Below are positions 9,518 to 16,775 of a stretch of DNA of 64,000 nt, one piece after another. How positions within the stretch are numbered: the stretch's first letter is position 1; each line of letters opens with the position of its first letter. The notes under the pieces were generated by a model that did not search any database, had not been told where the DNA came from, and saw only the letters and a list, made by a program, of their open reading frames with translations. A program made the position numbers and the translations under genes. Source of the DNA: Bacillus sp. OV322. GTDB taxonomy: Bacteria; Bacillota; Bacilli; Bacillales; DSM-1321. The stretch spans positions 62,001-126,000 of the forward strand of contig NZ_FOMA01000006.1 in assembly GCF_900112495.1 (NCBI RefSeq), in the 5' to 3' direction.

Positions 9518-10113
9518 GTGATTTTGTTATTATTTGTGTATTGTAGAGATTCTTGAATATTTCCTCTGCTTAATGAGGGAAACAATCTACTTTGTCAATT
9601 TATACGTATACCTGATAAGCGATACATAGTGAACTCATGAATGATAAAGAGATAGAGAGATTAGGTAAATAAGTCATATTAATTGCCGAGCTATAGTATT
9701 GTTGCCAATGATACAAAGCCAGGAAATATTGAACTTTAGAATATTTATCATATTCTTTTTAAAATTTAAGACAACAATAGTGATATGAGAATATTTAATG
9801 CTGACCTTTTGTGTCACTTTCAATTGTTGGTAGATATCCATACGTGCACACATGATAAGTATGTATATTGAAAGCATATATGTATATGTTTATTTAAGCG
9901 TTACTGAACATATTTAAAGTAGCCTTTCTAGGTTGGCTAGAGCGAGTTGATAAGGGGTTTTTATTTTTTTGAAAAGGAACCGTAAAAAATCAGGTCACTG
10001 GGTACAATAAAGTAAAAGGGCCCCTATTGCGAAACCTCCCGGTACCTTTGAAATTTGAGGGGTTAATGCCCTGAACTAATTAAACTTTCCTTTTAACTCA
10101 TGTTCAAATTTTT
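9518..10113. other. AT-rich gene-less stretch
   Basis: About 600 bases between the pentapeptide gene and a broken minus-strand gene. The only open frames are short, lack ribosome sites and show no recognisable motif. Nothing functional could be supported. Confidence 0.5.
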
Positions 10114-10684
10114 TTATTCCTTTAATACATCCCCATGCATGTGAGACTCTGCTTTTTTCGCATCAGTGAACTCTAGAGAGTACTTCCCAAATATATGCCC
10201 AATCAACACATGTTTTTCTGGGGAAGATTGGCTTTCTCTTGCACCTATTAGGTATGAATACCCTTTTTGTGTCAATTCATAGTCTTCAGGAGTATAAATT
10301 GTTCGTTGACCGGTTAATTTATTTTCAGTATATCCAGCAAACTCTTCAACAATCACTTCATCATTTTTCTGGAATTTTGATTTAGTATCACGATAAATCT
10401 TTTCAATCTTAAAAGCAGACTCTGTATAAGGATCTTCATAATTGAGGCTTGGATCTGATGAACTTTGAGTAACCTCTGTCATATTCTTTTCGTCCACTTT
10501 AGTGACCTTGGCTATTAACTCTGTTTTGGCAATAAATCCATTCACATCTCTGGTTGGATATATTTCGCACTTACCTTTACTTTTTTTGGAGTGGTATGAA
10601 GATTGTATATATAAAAACCCCCATAAAGCACTCCTAAAGCTAAGCTAATACACCAGAAGTAATGATTTTTTGTTTTTTTTCCAT
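10114..10684 (-). pseudogene. Membrane-anchored hypothetical protein broken by two A-tract frameshifts
   Basis: Reading from the ATG at 10684, the frame (MEKK) stops soon, but adding one A to the A8 tract at 10673-10680 gives MEKKTKNHYFWCISLALGVL and a single transmembrane helix. That frame ends again, and adding one A to the A7 tract near 10586-10592 joins it to a 143-codon frame ending at 10114. The restored protein would be about 190 residues: one N-terminal helix then a soluble domain (AKTELIAKVTKVDEKN...GYSYLIGARES). Family not recognised. Both lesions need the same one-base correction in a homopolymer, so sequencing undercalls are as likely as real decay. Confidence 0.6.
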
Positions 10685-10818
10685 TTGCTCAGCTTTTTAT
10701 TTGAATGACAGAATGATTTTCTCCCGAGCTATAATTATCTGCGTAAATGACGCATTCACTGCATGCAGGAATATGTTAAAATAAAGGGTAATAAAGAAGC
10801 AGGATTAGGAGAAAAATA

Positions 10819-11730
10819 ATGAAGAAAACAGAAATATACATACTTGGCGGTTTCCTGGGCAGCGGTAAAACAACGCTGCTGAGAAATATAATAAAAGAAG
10901 AAAAAAAGGCAGGCAGAAAAATTGCGGTATTGCTTAATGAATTAGGAAGCATATCTGTGGATACTGGTTTGATTGGGGAGGACGTTCCTCTTAAAGAATT
11001 ATTTGACGGGTGCATTTGCTGCAGTATTCAGGATAAGCTTGAAGTGCAGCTGCATGAGCTTTTATCGTCTAATGATTTAGATTCCATATATATTGAAACA
11101 ACTGGTGCAGCACATCCGGTGGAAGTGCTCGATAGCATCATGTCTCCGCTCTTTGCAGATCAGCTCATATACAAAGGGATTGTTGGAGTGGTTGACCTGC
11201 TAAGGTGGAAAGACAGAGAAAAGCTTCCTCCTCATCTTCGACAGCTGCTTTTGGAACAAATCCGCCATGCTGATTTGATATTGCTGAATAAACAGGATCT
11301 TGTCAGTGAAATTGATGCAGGCCAAATCCTTTTTAGCATTCAGAATATTAATCCAAATGCCTTTTGCCTGTTAACCAGCCAGGCAAGAATTTCATTGGAT
11401 ATGATCAGGAACATGAATATGCAGCCAAAGGATGCTTCCAAAATTTCAGGATCAAAGCACAGTCTGCAGCTTGAAGCGCTGGTGCACCGGTTCGAAGATG
11501 CAATAAAGCAGCGTGAATTTGAGGAATGGCTGCGAAACCTTCCTGATACCATATACAGAATGAAAGGCTACATTAAATTTTCACATTCTGATTATCCTTA
11601 TCTGTTTCAATATTCCTATGGAATGCCGCTCTTTCTGCAGGAAGGGCTGAATTTGCCTTTGAATTTGGTTATCATCGGTGAAGAACTTGATAAAGCAGGA
11701 ATATTAGATCAGCTGGAAAATCTCGGGTAA
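10819..11730 (+). CDS. CobW/P47K (COG0523) family metal-chaperone GTPase
   Basis: 303-residue G3E-family GTPase. Walker A is GGFLGSGKTTLL (residues 8-19), the family metal-binding motif is GCICCS (near 63-68) and the guanine-specificity motif is NKQDLV. The C-terminal CobW domain is short and lacks a histidine-rich tail. Members deliver zinc or other metals to target enzymes; the target here is unknown. No Zur box or metal riboswitch was seen upstream. Ribosome site AGGAGAA is well placed. Confidence 0.87.
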   Translation: MKKTEIYILGGFLGSGKTTLLRNIIKEEKKAGRKIAVLLNELGSISVDTGLIGEDVPLKELFDGCICCSIQDKLEVQLHELLSSNDLDSIYIETTGAAHPVEVLDSIMSPLFADQLIYKGIVGVVDLLRWKDREKLPPHLRQLLLEQIRHADLILLNKQDLVSEIDAGQILFSIQNINPNAFCLLTSQARISLDMIRNMNMQPKDASKISGSKHSLQLEALVHRFEDAIKQREFEEWLRNLPDTIYRMKGYIKFSHSDYPYLFQYSYGMPLFLQEGLNLPLNLVIIGEELDKAGILDQLENLG

Positions 11731-11792
11731 CTGTAAAAAGCCTGCAAAAAAACTGGTTAGAAGATCCAGGAGCAGGGCGAAAATCATAGAAA

Positions 11793-11825
11793 AATAAACC
11801 AATCAATACTGGTTTATTTTTTTTT
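11793..11825 (+). terminator. Terminator after the CobW-family gene
   Basis: AATAAACCA, an eight-base loop, TGGTTTATT, then a run of T residues. Confidence 0.85.
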
Positions 11826-11906
11826 GAAGGATAATACTACACTTATGGCCTATTTACCTTTATACTTAAAGCGTTTAGAATATCGCCTTCATATAAAATT
11901 AAAGGA

Positions 11907-12329
11907 ATGATTATCATTTTAAAACAAGATAAATTATATCTTTTAGAAAAAGAATTCAAGAATATGTTTAGAACAATGAGAAAAGAATTATCAGTCATTT
12001 ACGGTGAATCCATTAATAGCAGTGAATTTCTTGTTTTGAAAAATATAGCTTTTTCTGAAATAAAAAATGCAACAGGGCTATCAAAGGAAATGGATGTTTC
12101 TGCAAGCCATATCACAACTGTTACGGAATCATTAGTGAAAAAAGGCTTGCTCCTTAGAAAAAGAACGGAAAGTGACCGGAGAGTTGTCACATTCGATTTG
12201 ACAGAAGAAGGTGTAAACCTCATCAATAATCTGGAAAAGAAAAAGACCGAATATCTTCATGAAAAATTCGGCACATTTACAGAAGATGAATTGACATCAC
12301 TGCTGCATTTAATCAAAAAGTTTAAATGA
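11907..12329 (+). CDS. MarR-family transcriptional regulator
   Basis: 140-residue winged-helix regulator. The DNA-binding core is GLSKEMDVSASHITTVTESLVKKG followed by the wing LLLRKRTESDRRVVTF and DLTEEGVNLI. Written in pieces, the recognition helix is VSASHITTVTESL and the wing SDRRVV. The ATG at 11907 is only one base from its AAAGGA box, so initiation could instead use a nearby alternative codon; the N-terminus is uncertain. Target genes are not evident; it is not adjacent to an obvious pump gene. Confidence 0.84.
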   Translation: MIIILKQDKLYLLEKEFKNMFRTMRKELSVIYGESINSSEFLVLKNIAFSEIKNATGLSKEMDVSASHITTVTESLVKKGLLLRKRTESDRRVVTFDLTEEGVNLINNLEKKKTEYLHEKFGTFTEDELTSLLHLIKKFK

Positions 12330-12330
12330 A

Positions 12331-12368
12331 AATGGCGGCATTAGGCAGTGATGGCTAATGCCGCCATT
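12331..12368. terminator. Bidirectional terminator
   Basis: Perfect 14-base arms AATGGCGGCATTAG and CTAATGCCGCCATT between convergent genes, followed by ATTTCG. Serves the MarR gene and probably the zinc-ribbon gene opposite. Confidence 0.75.
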
Positions 12369-12385
12369 ATTTCGTATTTGATAAT

Positions 12386-12634
12386 TTATTGCATGTCCAT
12401 ATTCCCGAAAGCAGCAAAGGATTTTTCTTCATCTATCATTCCGCATGTCGCACATTGAACCTTTAATTCTGGCCCTTTATAAGGCAAATGGAAGGGATCA
12501 AGAGCATCATTGGAATATTCAGAGACGATTTCCCCAGTATGTGGATCTTTTTTAACCGGGACTGAAACCTGCTGAATCATGTTAAATCTGGATTTATTGG
12601 TTTTGCATCCGGGACATCGATATACCTGTGGCAT
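12386..12634 (-). CDS. Small zinc-ribbon protein of unknown function
   Basis: 82 residues. Two CxxC pairs (YRCPGCKTNK near residue 6 and VQCATCGMID near 61) indicate a four-cysteine zinc ribbon. The start at 12634 follows AAAGGAGTG by six bases, so a longer in-frame reading from 12667 is rejected. Not recognised beyond the zinc-ribbon architecture; it could be a nucleic-acid or protein-binding module. Confidence 0.7.
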   Translation of the reverse strand: MPQVYRCPGCKTNKSRFNMIQQVSVPVKKDPHTGEIVSEYSNDALDPFHLPYKGPELKVQCATCGMIDEEKSFAAFGNMDMQ

Positions 12635-12714
12635 GTTATTCACTCCTTTTTCTGTAAGTTTTTGCAAATCGTCTGGGTTTTATGTACAAAGCCCCCAAAA
12701 AGGAGGAATTTATA

Positions 12715-12993
12715 ATGACAAATATACATAGCGAAGAGCTGCTTTCCTTGTATCTAAGGCTCTGGAATAACCGGCAGCTGCGTAAAAAGGAACAAAAGCC
12801 TGAAGAAATAATAAGTGAGCTGATACGCCGGGAGCTTCTTGATGAAAATGCACATCCAAGAACAAGAAAGTCCAGCTATGAAAAATTTTATCTCAGCATT
12901 ACAAGATTAGCAGAGTCGGAAGCATTGACAGCTGATGAAAAACAGGAGCTGCTTTCTCTGTACATTGAGGAAATGAAGACGCTTCAAAAATAG
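12715..12993 (+). CDS. Small conserved-looking helical protein, unknown
   Basis: 92 residues from the ATG at 12715, seven bases behind AAGGAGGA. Predicted mainly alpha-helical and highly charged (ELLSLYLRLWNNRQLRKKEQ at the N-terminus; LSLYIEEMKTLQK at the end), no cysteines or membrane segment. I do not recognise the family. Divergent from the zinc-ribbon gene. Confidence 0.6.
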   Translation: MTNIHSEELLSLYLRLWNNRQLRKKEQKPEEIISELIRRELLDENAHPRTRKSSYEKFYLSITRLAESEALTADEKQELLSLYIEEMKTLQK

Positions 12994-13046
12994 ATAATAA
13001 CTGACCTGCAGTTTTAAGGAAAGTCACAGGAAAAGAGGGCACGGAT

Positions 13047-13454
13047 ATGAAAAAGATAAGCTTATGCTGCTTGATTGGCCTGCTTTTGCTTGTAGGCGGG
13101 TGTTCCGGCAATAAGCAAGAAATGGCCGAAGATATGCCAAATATGCTTGATGTTAAGGTTACAATCAATCCGGAAATAGCAGATGTCAATAAAACGGTGG
13201 ATTTTAAAGCAGACATTGTTTCTAATGGAAAAAGAGTAAAAAAGGCAGACGAGGTAAAATTCGAGATTTGGAATTCGCAAATTAATAAGCATACAACAAT
13301 TGAAGTCCACCCCAATGAAAAAGGCGACTATGAAATAAAAAAAACCTTTTCGGCACAAGGGACCTATTACATAATTGCGCACGTAACGGCAGAAGGGATG
13401 CATGCAATGCCTAAAAAGGAATTTACCATAGGCTCCCGCAGCAGCACGGAGTAA
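13047..13454 (+). CDS. FixH/YtkA-like lipoprotein
   Basis: 135 residues. A lipoprotein signal peptide ends in the lipobox LVGGC near residue 19, so the mature protein is lipid-anchored outside the membrane. The rest is an immunoglobulin-like YtkA/FixH domain: LDVKVTINP, VDFKADIV, VKFEIW and the closing YYIIAHVTAEGMHAMPKKEF with histidine and methionines that in relatives may touch copper. Exact role is unknown. Confidence 0.75.
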   Translation: MKKISLCCLIGLLLLVGGCSGNKQEMAEDMPNMLDVKVTINPEIADVNKTVDFKADIVSNGKRVKKADEVKFEIWNSQINKHTTIEVHPNEKGDYEIKKTFSAQGTYYIIAHVTAEGMHAMPKKEFTIGSRSSTE

Positions 13455-13572
13455 TTCCAGGATATCTTATGTATTGCTTTCAAAAAGTTTTGCTGAAAGC
13501 GGATTCACTGACTCTGGGGGATTAGCATCAAAGGCGGGGGCATATGGAGTCCTGAAATCTGCAGTCAGCAAA

Positions 13573-13609
13573 ACAAAAAAATAATCGGCCGCAGAACCCG
13601 CCCCGATTA
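13573..13609 (-). terminator. Terminator of the minus-strand spore cluster
   Basis: On the minus strand GTAATCGG...CCGATTAT with a GC-rich interior, followed by TTTTTTTGTTTTG. Confidence 0.7.
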
Positions 13610-13647
13610 CTTTAGAATACTTTTTCATGTATTTCTGCTGTGATAAG

Positions 13648-14160
13648 CTATTCCTCCTTTCTTGAATGAAGTTTTACCTCCGGTGCTTTTTCATCATCAT
13701 CCTTTGAGGCAAATTTAGCCATGCTGAATTCCGGCATTTTCTTTAGCTTGCCTTCATAGCTCGTTCCAATGTTCAGTTTGCCGGTAAGTTCATTTATTCC
13801 AAGCTGTCCAAAGTTGTTGCTGTATTCCAGCTTCTCCACAATAATCTTATCGACCCTTAAAGACTCAATTTTGATGGGAGAGCCTGCGGACGCGCCGAGA
13901 GAATCTTCAGTGTTAATTGGCGGGGGCTGAACATGCTGTTCTGTTTTATTATTATGCTCTTGCCTGACAAGGTTTTCATGTCTGATGGAAACCTGCTGCT
14001 TGAGAATGGGAGGCCCTTTATTGGACGATAGCTGAAAAAGATACTGCTCGATATTTTTCAGGGTTGCTTCGAGTGAATCGATTTTTTCATCATATATGCT
14101 GCTGGCCGTTTTTTTCCTTTTAAAAAACTTTATCATCCCCGGTTTTCCATTACTTCTCAT
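13648..14160 (-). CDS. GerPC-like spore germination/coat protein
   Basis: About 170 residues. After a basic start (MIKFFKRKK) comes a predicted coiled coil (DEKIDSLEATLKNIEQYLFQ), a proline/glutamine linker, and a C-terminal segment VDKIIVEKLEYSNNF...LTGKLNIG that resembles GerPC proteins. The ATG at 14160 overlaps the end of the upstream Hsp20 gene by 11 bases; an internal ATG at 14136 (MIKFFK) is the alternative start. Last gene of the cluster. Assignment rests on the C-terminal motif and on GerPF-like neighbours. Confidence 0.62.
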   Translation of the reverse strand: MRSNGKPGMIKFFKRKKTASSIYDEKIDSLEATLKNIEQYLFQLSSNKGPPILKQQVSIRHENLVRQEHNNKTEQHVQPPPINTEDSLGASAGSPIKIESLRVDKIIVEKLEYSNNFGQLGINELTGKLNIGTSYEGKLKKMPEFSMAKFASKDDDEKAPEVKLHSRKEE

Positions 14161-14632
14161 TGGCCGGCTGTATATCGATCTTCACCGGCTCTTCCTGAGG
14201 GGGGATTTTGTAGGTGATTGTAAGCAGACCATTTTGGAAGGCAGATTGAAAGGTATTTCTTTCCGGGAGATATGGCAATTTAATCAATCTTTCAAATTGC
14301 TGATGCTTCCGTTCCTTCACGTAATAATGGATTTTCTCCTGTATGGACCTGATCCTGCCCCTTATGGCCAAAATATCATCCTTCAGGGAAAGCTCGATAT
14401 CTTCCCGGTGAATCCCGGCAAGCTCAATGGTAATTGTCATAACCTCCCCAAACAGGAAAAGATCATATATGGGCCATTCACTTTCAGTATTGATAGGGCC
14501 ATCCATTGTGCGGCTTTTATCTGCAGACGGGTTTTCAGCGGCAGTTTTTTGTGAAAAAACCTGTTTCCAGAACTGTTCGGATTGATAAGACTGGGAGATT
14601 TCAATCCACTGCTTAATTTTATCCATATCCAT
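14150..14632 (-). CDS. Hsp20/alpha-crystallin-like spore coat protein
   Basis: 160 residues. The central part (MTITIELAGIHREDIELSLK, then DDILAIRGRI) and FERLIKLPYLPER followed by FQNGLLTITYKIP is the alpha-crystallin domain. The N-terminal 60 residues are charged and unrelated. The start is the ATG at 14632 seven bases behind AAAGGTGG; an in-frame TTG at 14650 precedes the ribosome site. Resembles CotP/CotM-type coat proteins of Bacillus, and the neighbours support a sporulation role. Confidence 0.72.
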   Translation of the reverse strand: MDMDKIKQWIEISQSYQSEQFWKQVFSQKTAAENPSADKSRTMDGPINTESEWPIYDLFLFGEVMTITIELAGIHREDIELSLKDDILAIRGRIRSIQEKIHYYVKERKHQQFERLIKLPYLPERNTFQSAFQNGLLTITYKIPPQEEPVKIDIQPANEK

Positions 14633-14701
14633 ACTATGACCACCTTTCAAGCGGGTGCTCTTATTACTATATTTTTACAGAGCTTATCTCAGAATAAAAG
14701 A

Positions 14702-14737
14702 TAAAAAAGGACGCCTCCATTATATTTCGGAGACGTC
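14702..14737 (-). terminator. Terminator overlapping the end of the second Hsp20-like gene
   Basis: Minus strand GACGTCTCC, loop GAAATATAAT, GGAGGCGTC, then CTTTTTT. The stop codon of the gene ending at 14720 lies in the loop, so coding sequence forms half of the hairpin. It probably attenuates transcription into the two downstream genes. Confidence 0.75.
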
Positions 14738-15214
14738 TATTTCTGAATACTGCAAATCAAGGTTTTTTTGCAATTTGATTTCCAATGTATGATCCTTAAA
14801 ATGTGCAGAGGCTCCTTTTTTCTTTACAATGGCCGGAAGTGTGATGATATGTTTGTCATCATTCTCTGGTATTCCTTCAATAATGGATTGATTAGAGGTA
14901 TGAAAAATCCTGATTTTTTTCAGCCACTCGGGATCTTTAACGGGTATTCTGACATAAACATCCGTATGTGTTTCGAATACCTCTGCGCCAAGAGGGGATT
15001 TTCTCTCTGCAGAAGCAGGCTGAGGAGACTGGCCAAACGGCGGGAAGCCTCCTCCGCCGTCATTTTGCCCAGGGTTCATCATTCCTTTCATATTTTGGGG
15101 AATCACCTGGGAAAATAATGTATCAATGAATGATTGAACTTCTTGGGGTTTCATGTTTTTTAAAGAATCATTCTGGTTTTTTTGAAAAGGGAAAAGCATA
15201 TTCCAGGGAAACAT
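14720..15214 (-). CDS. Second Hsp20-like protein of the spore cluster
   Basis: 164 residues. A short N-terminal helix region (QEVQSFIDTLFSQVIPQNMK), a glycine/proline-rich linker (NDGGGGFPPFGQSPQP), then a degenerate alpha-crystallin domain: EVFETHTDVYVRIPVK, SIIEGIPENDDKHIITLP and HTLEIKLQKN. Starts at 15214 behind GAGAGGAA. Probably a structural coat component (inference from context). Confidence 0.65.
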   Translation of the reverse strand: MFPWNMLFPFQKNQNDSLKNMKPQEVQSFIDTLFSQVIPQNMKGMMNPGQNDGGGGFPPFGQSPQPASAERKSPLGAEVFETHTDVYVRIPVKDPEWLKKIRIFHTSNQSIIEGIPENDDKHIITLPAIVKKKGASAHFKDHTLEIKLQKNLDLQYSEIDVSEI

Positions 15215-15259
15215 GATGAATTCCTCTCTTCCGTTGCCGGCATTTCGTATTTTGCTTTC

Positions 15260-15502
15260 TTACAGCTGGCTTGTGATCGGCATGGATGGGTTGGCAATTT
15301 GGTCCTGATCACTGAAATCCGGATCCCAGACACCGTTTGCCATGCTTGAACCTGCAGGAGATATATCTCCGAAAGAAAAATTTGCGCCAATGATTTTAAA
15401 GTTCGAGGTATGGCTATTATGGACAGTAGGCCCAATGTCAAAATTCGCATTTGTGGTTATGCTGTTTGTCTTGATGTTAAATATATTTATTTGCTGAGGC
15501 AT
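15260..15502 (-). CDS. GerPF/GerPA-like spore germination protein
   Basis: 80 residues. Pattern NIFNIKTNSITTNANFDIG...GDISPAGSS...DPDFSDQDQ matches the small GerPA/GerPF family: hydrophobic N-terminal strand repeats, a serine/asparagine-rich centre and a DPDxxDQ tail. The start at 15502 gives exactly the same length as the neighbouring paralogue; two other in-frame ATG/GTG codons lie within the ribosome-site region. GerP proteins help small germinants cross the spore coat. Confidence 0.78.
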   Translation of the reverse strand: MPQQINIFNIKTNSITTNANFDIGPTVHNSHTSNFKIIGANFSFGDISPAGSSMANGVWDPDFSDQDQIANPSMPITSQL

Positions 15503-15514
15503 CACATTCATCCT

Positions 15515-15757
15515 TTACAATTGGCTGGATACTACTGGTGTTGAATCCAAAACGTCGCCTTGATCGTTTAGGTCTGGATCGATAAATACATTTTCCATGA
15601 CTGCGTGTGGAGGGGCAAAATCACCGTAAGAAGAATTTTGGCCCTGTGACTTGGTATTGGCAGTGGGAGAATTATGAAGAGATTCCCCAATGTTAATACT
15701 TCCGTTGCTTGAAATATTATTAATCTTCAGGCTGTAAATATTAATCACGGTCTGCAT
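15515..15757 (-). CDS. GerPF/GerPA-like spore germination protein, paralogue
   Basis: 80 residues (MQTVINIYSLKINNISSNGS), with the same INIG...SPTAN...GDFAPPH...DPDLNDQGD arrangement as the next gene, separated by 12 bases. First gene of the cluster; AAAGGATG/GCGGAG ribosome site. The tandem copies look like an old duplication. Confidence 0.78.
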   Translation of the reverse strand: MQTVINIYSLKINNISSNGSINIGESLHNSPTANTKSQGQNSSYGDFAPPHAVMENVFIDPDLNDQGDVLDSTPVVSSQL

Positions 15758-15783
15758 CTCCGCACATCCTTTTTCTTTGTTGT

Positions 15784-15815
15784 GTTATCGTATGCTGGCC
15801 ATTGCCTATACGTTA
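15784..15815 (-). promoter_or_regulatory. Putative sigma-K promoter of the spore cluster
   Basis: Minus strand ATTAAC, 17 bases, CATACGATA. The -10 fits the sigma-K consensus CATANNNTA exactly and the -35 has the AC core. It lies 27 bases before the first GerPF-like gene. B. subtilis gerP is also sigma-K dependent. Confidence 0.5.
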
Positions 15816-15932
15816 ATATACGGTGGACTTACGAAAATGGAATATGCGGGAGAAAACCATAAAAAGTAGAGAATGAAAAATTTTTATGTATAATAAACTA
15901 TAAGAAAAGTCACTAAATGAAGAGGTATTACT

Positions 15933-16706
15933 GTGGATGGAAAAGTAGCGTTAATAACCGGGGGGGCAACAGGCATCGGCAAAAAAACCGCCTATATGCT
16001 TGCAGGCTCAGGAGCGGCTGTTATCATAACCTACAGGAAAAGCAGCAAAGAAGCAGAACGTGTGATTGAAGATATCACTTCCTCCTTTGGCGTCCGGGCT
16101 ATGGCCATACAGGCTGATGCGTCGCTTGAAGAGGATTGTGCCAGGGCTGTGGGTGAAGTTTTAGAGAATTTCGGTAAAATAGATATTTTTATCCACAATG
16201 CCGGCCCTTATATTCAAGAGCGCAAACCGATGGCTGATTACACGAGCGATGAATGGAATTATCTTATGAACGGAAACTTGAACGGCTTTTTCTATATGGC
16301 AAAAGAGATTATCCCAAGCATGAGGAAGAATTTGTGGGGAAGAGTGATATCGTTCGGTTTTGAGCGAAGTGATACAGCACCTGCTTGGATATACCGTTCT
16401 GCCTTTGCAGCAGCAAAAAGCGGTTTAACTTCATTGACCAAAACCCTGGCACTTGAAGAAGCTCCATATGGAATTACGGTAAATATGGTTTGTCCGGGAG
16501 ACATTACCCAGGAATGGAAAGAAAAAGATATCATTGAGGCAGCGGGCATCTCCGATGATACGGTTCCAGTCGGAAGGCCTGGCACAGGGCAGGACCTTGC
16601 ACGTGTCATCCGTTTCCTTTGCGATTCTCAATCAGACTTTATCACAGGAAGCATCATTCCCGTTACAGGAGGCAAGGATGTCCTTGCTAAAATATTCCAC
16701 AAATGA
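15933..16706 (+). CDS. Short-chain dehydrogenase/reductase with altered active site
   Basis: 257-residue Rossmann-fold SDR starting at GTG 15933 behind AGAGG. The nucleotide motif is TGGATGIGKKTA (residues 8-19) and the NAG motif is IHNAGPY. At the catalytic position the sequence reads SAFAAAKSG, so the usual YxxxK tyrosine is phenylalanine while the lysine is kept; a tyrosine sits four residues earlier (IYRSAF). It ends in the usual TGSIIPVTGG. Substrate unknown; the enzyme may be inactive or use another general acid. Confidence 0.78.
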   Translation: MDGKVALITGGATGIGKKTAYMLAGSGAAVIITYRKSSKEAERVIEDITSSFGVRAMAIQADASLEEDCARAVGEVLENFGKIDIFIHNAGPYIQERKPMADYTSDEWNYLMNGNLNGFFYMAKEIIPSMRKNLWGRVISFGFERSDTAPAWIYRSAFAAAKSGLTSLTKTLALEEAPYGITVNMVCPGDITQEWKEKDIIEAAGISDDTVPVGRPGTGQDLARVIRFLCDSQSDFITGSIIPVTGGKDVLAKIFHK

Positions 16707-16736
16707 AAAAAAGACTCCGCGGCGGAGTCTTTTTTT
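16705..16736. terminator. Bidirectional terminator
   Basis: AAAAAAAGACTCCGC paired with GCGGAGTCTTTTTTT between convergent SDR and MATE genes; A- and T-tracts allow use in both directions. Confidence 0.88.
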
Positions 16737-16775
16737 CATTTGAGATACTCTCTTGAATCAAAAATCTTTTAAGAT

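Noticed and set aside
9674-9877. Minus-strand 67-codon open frame in the AT-rich gap
   Set aside because: No ribosome site and no recognisable motif; expected by chance in AT-rich DNA.
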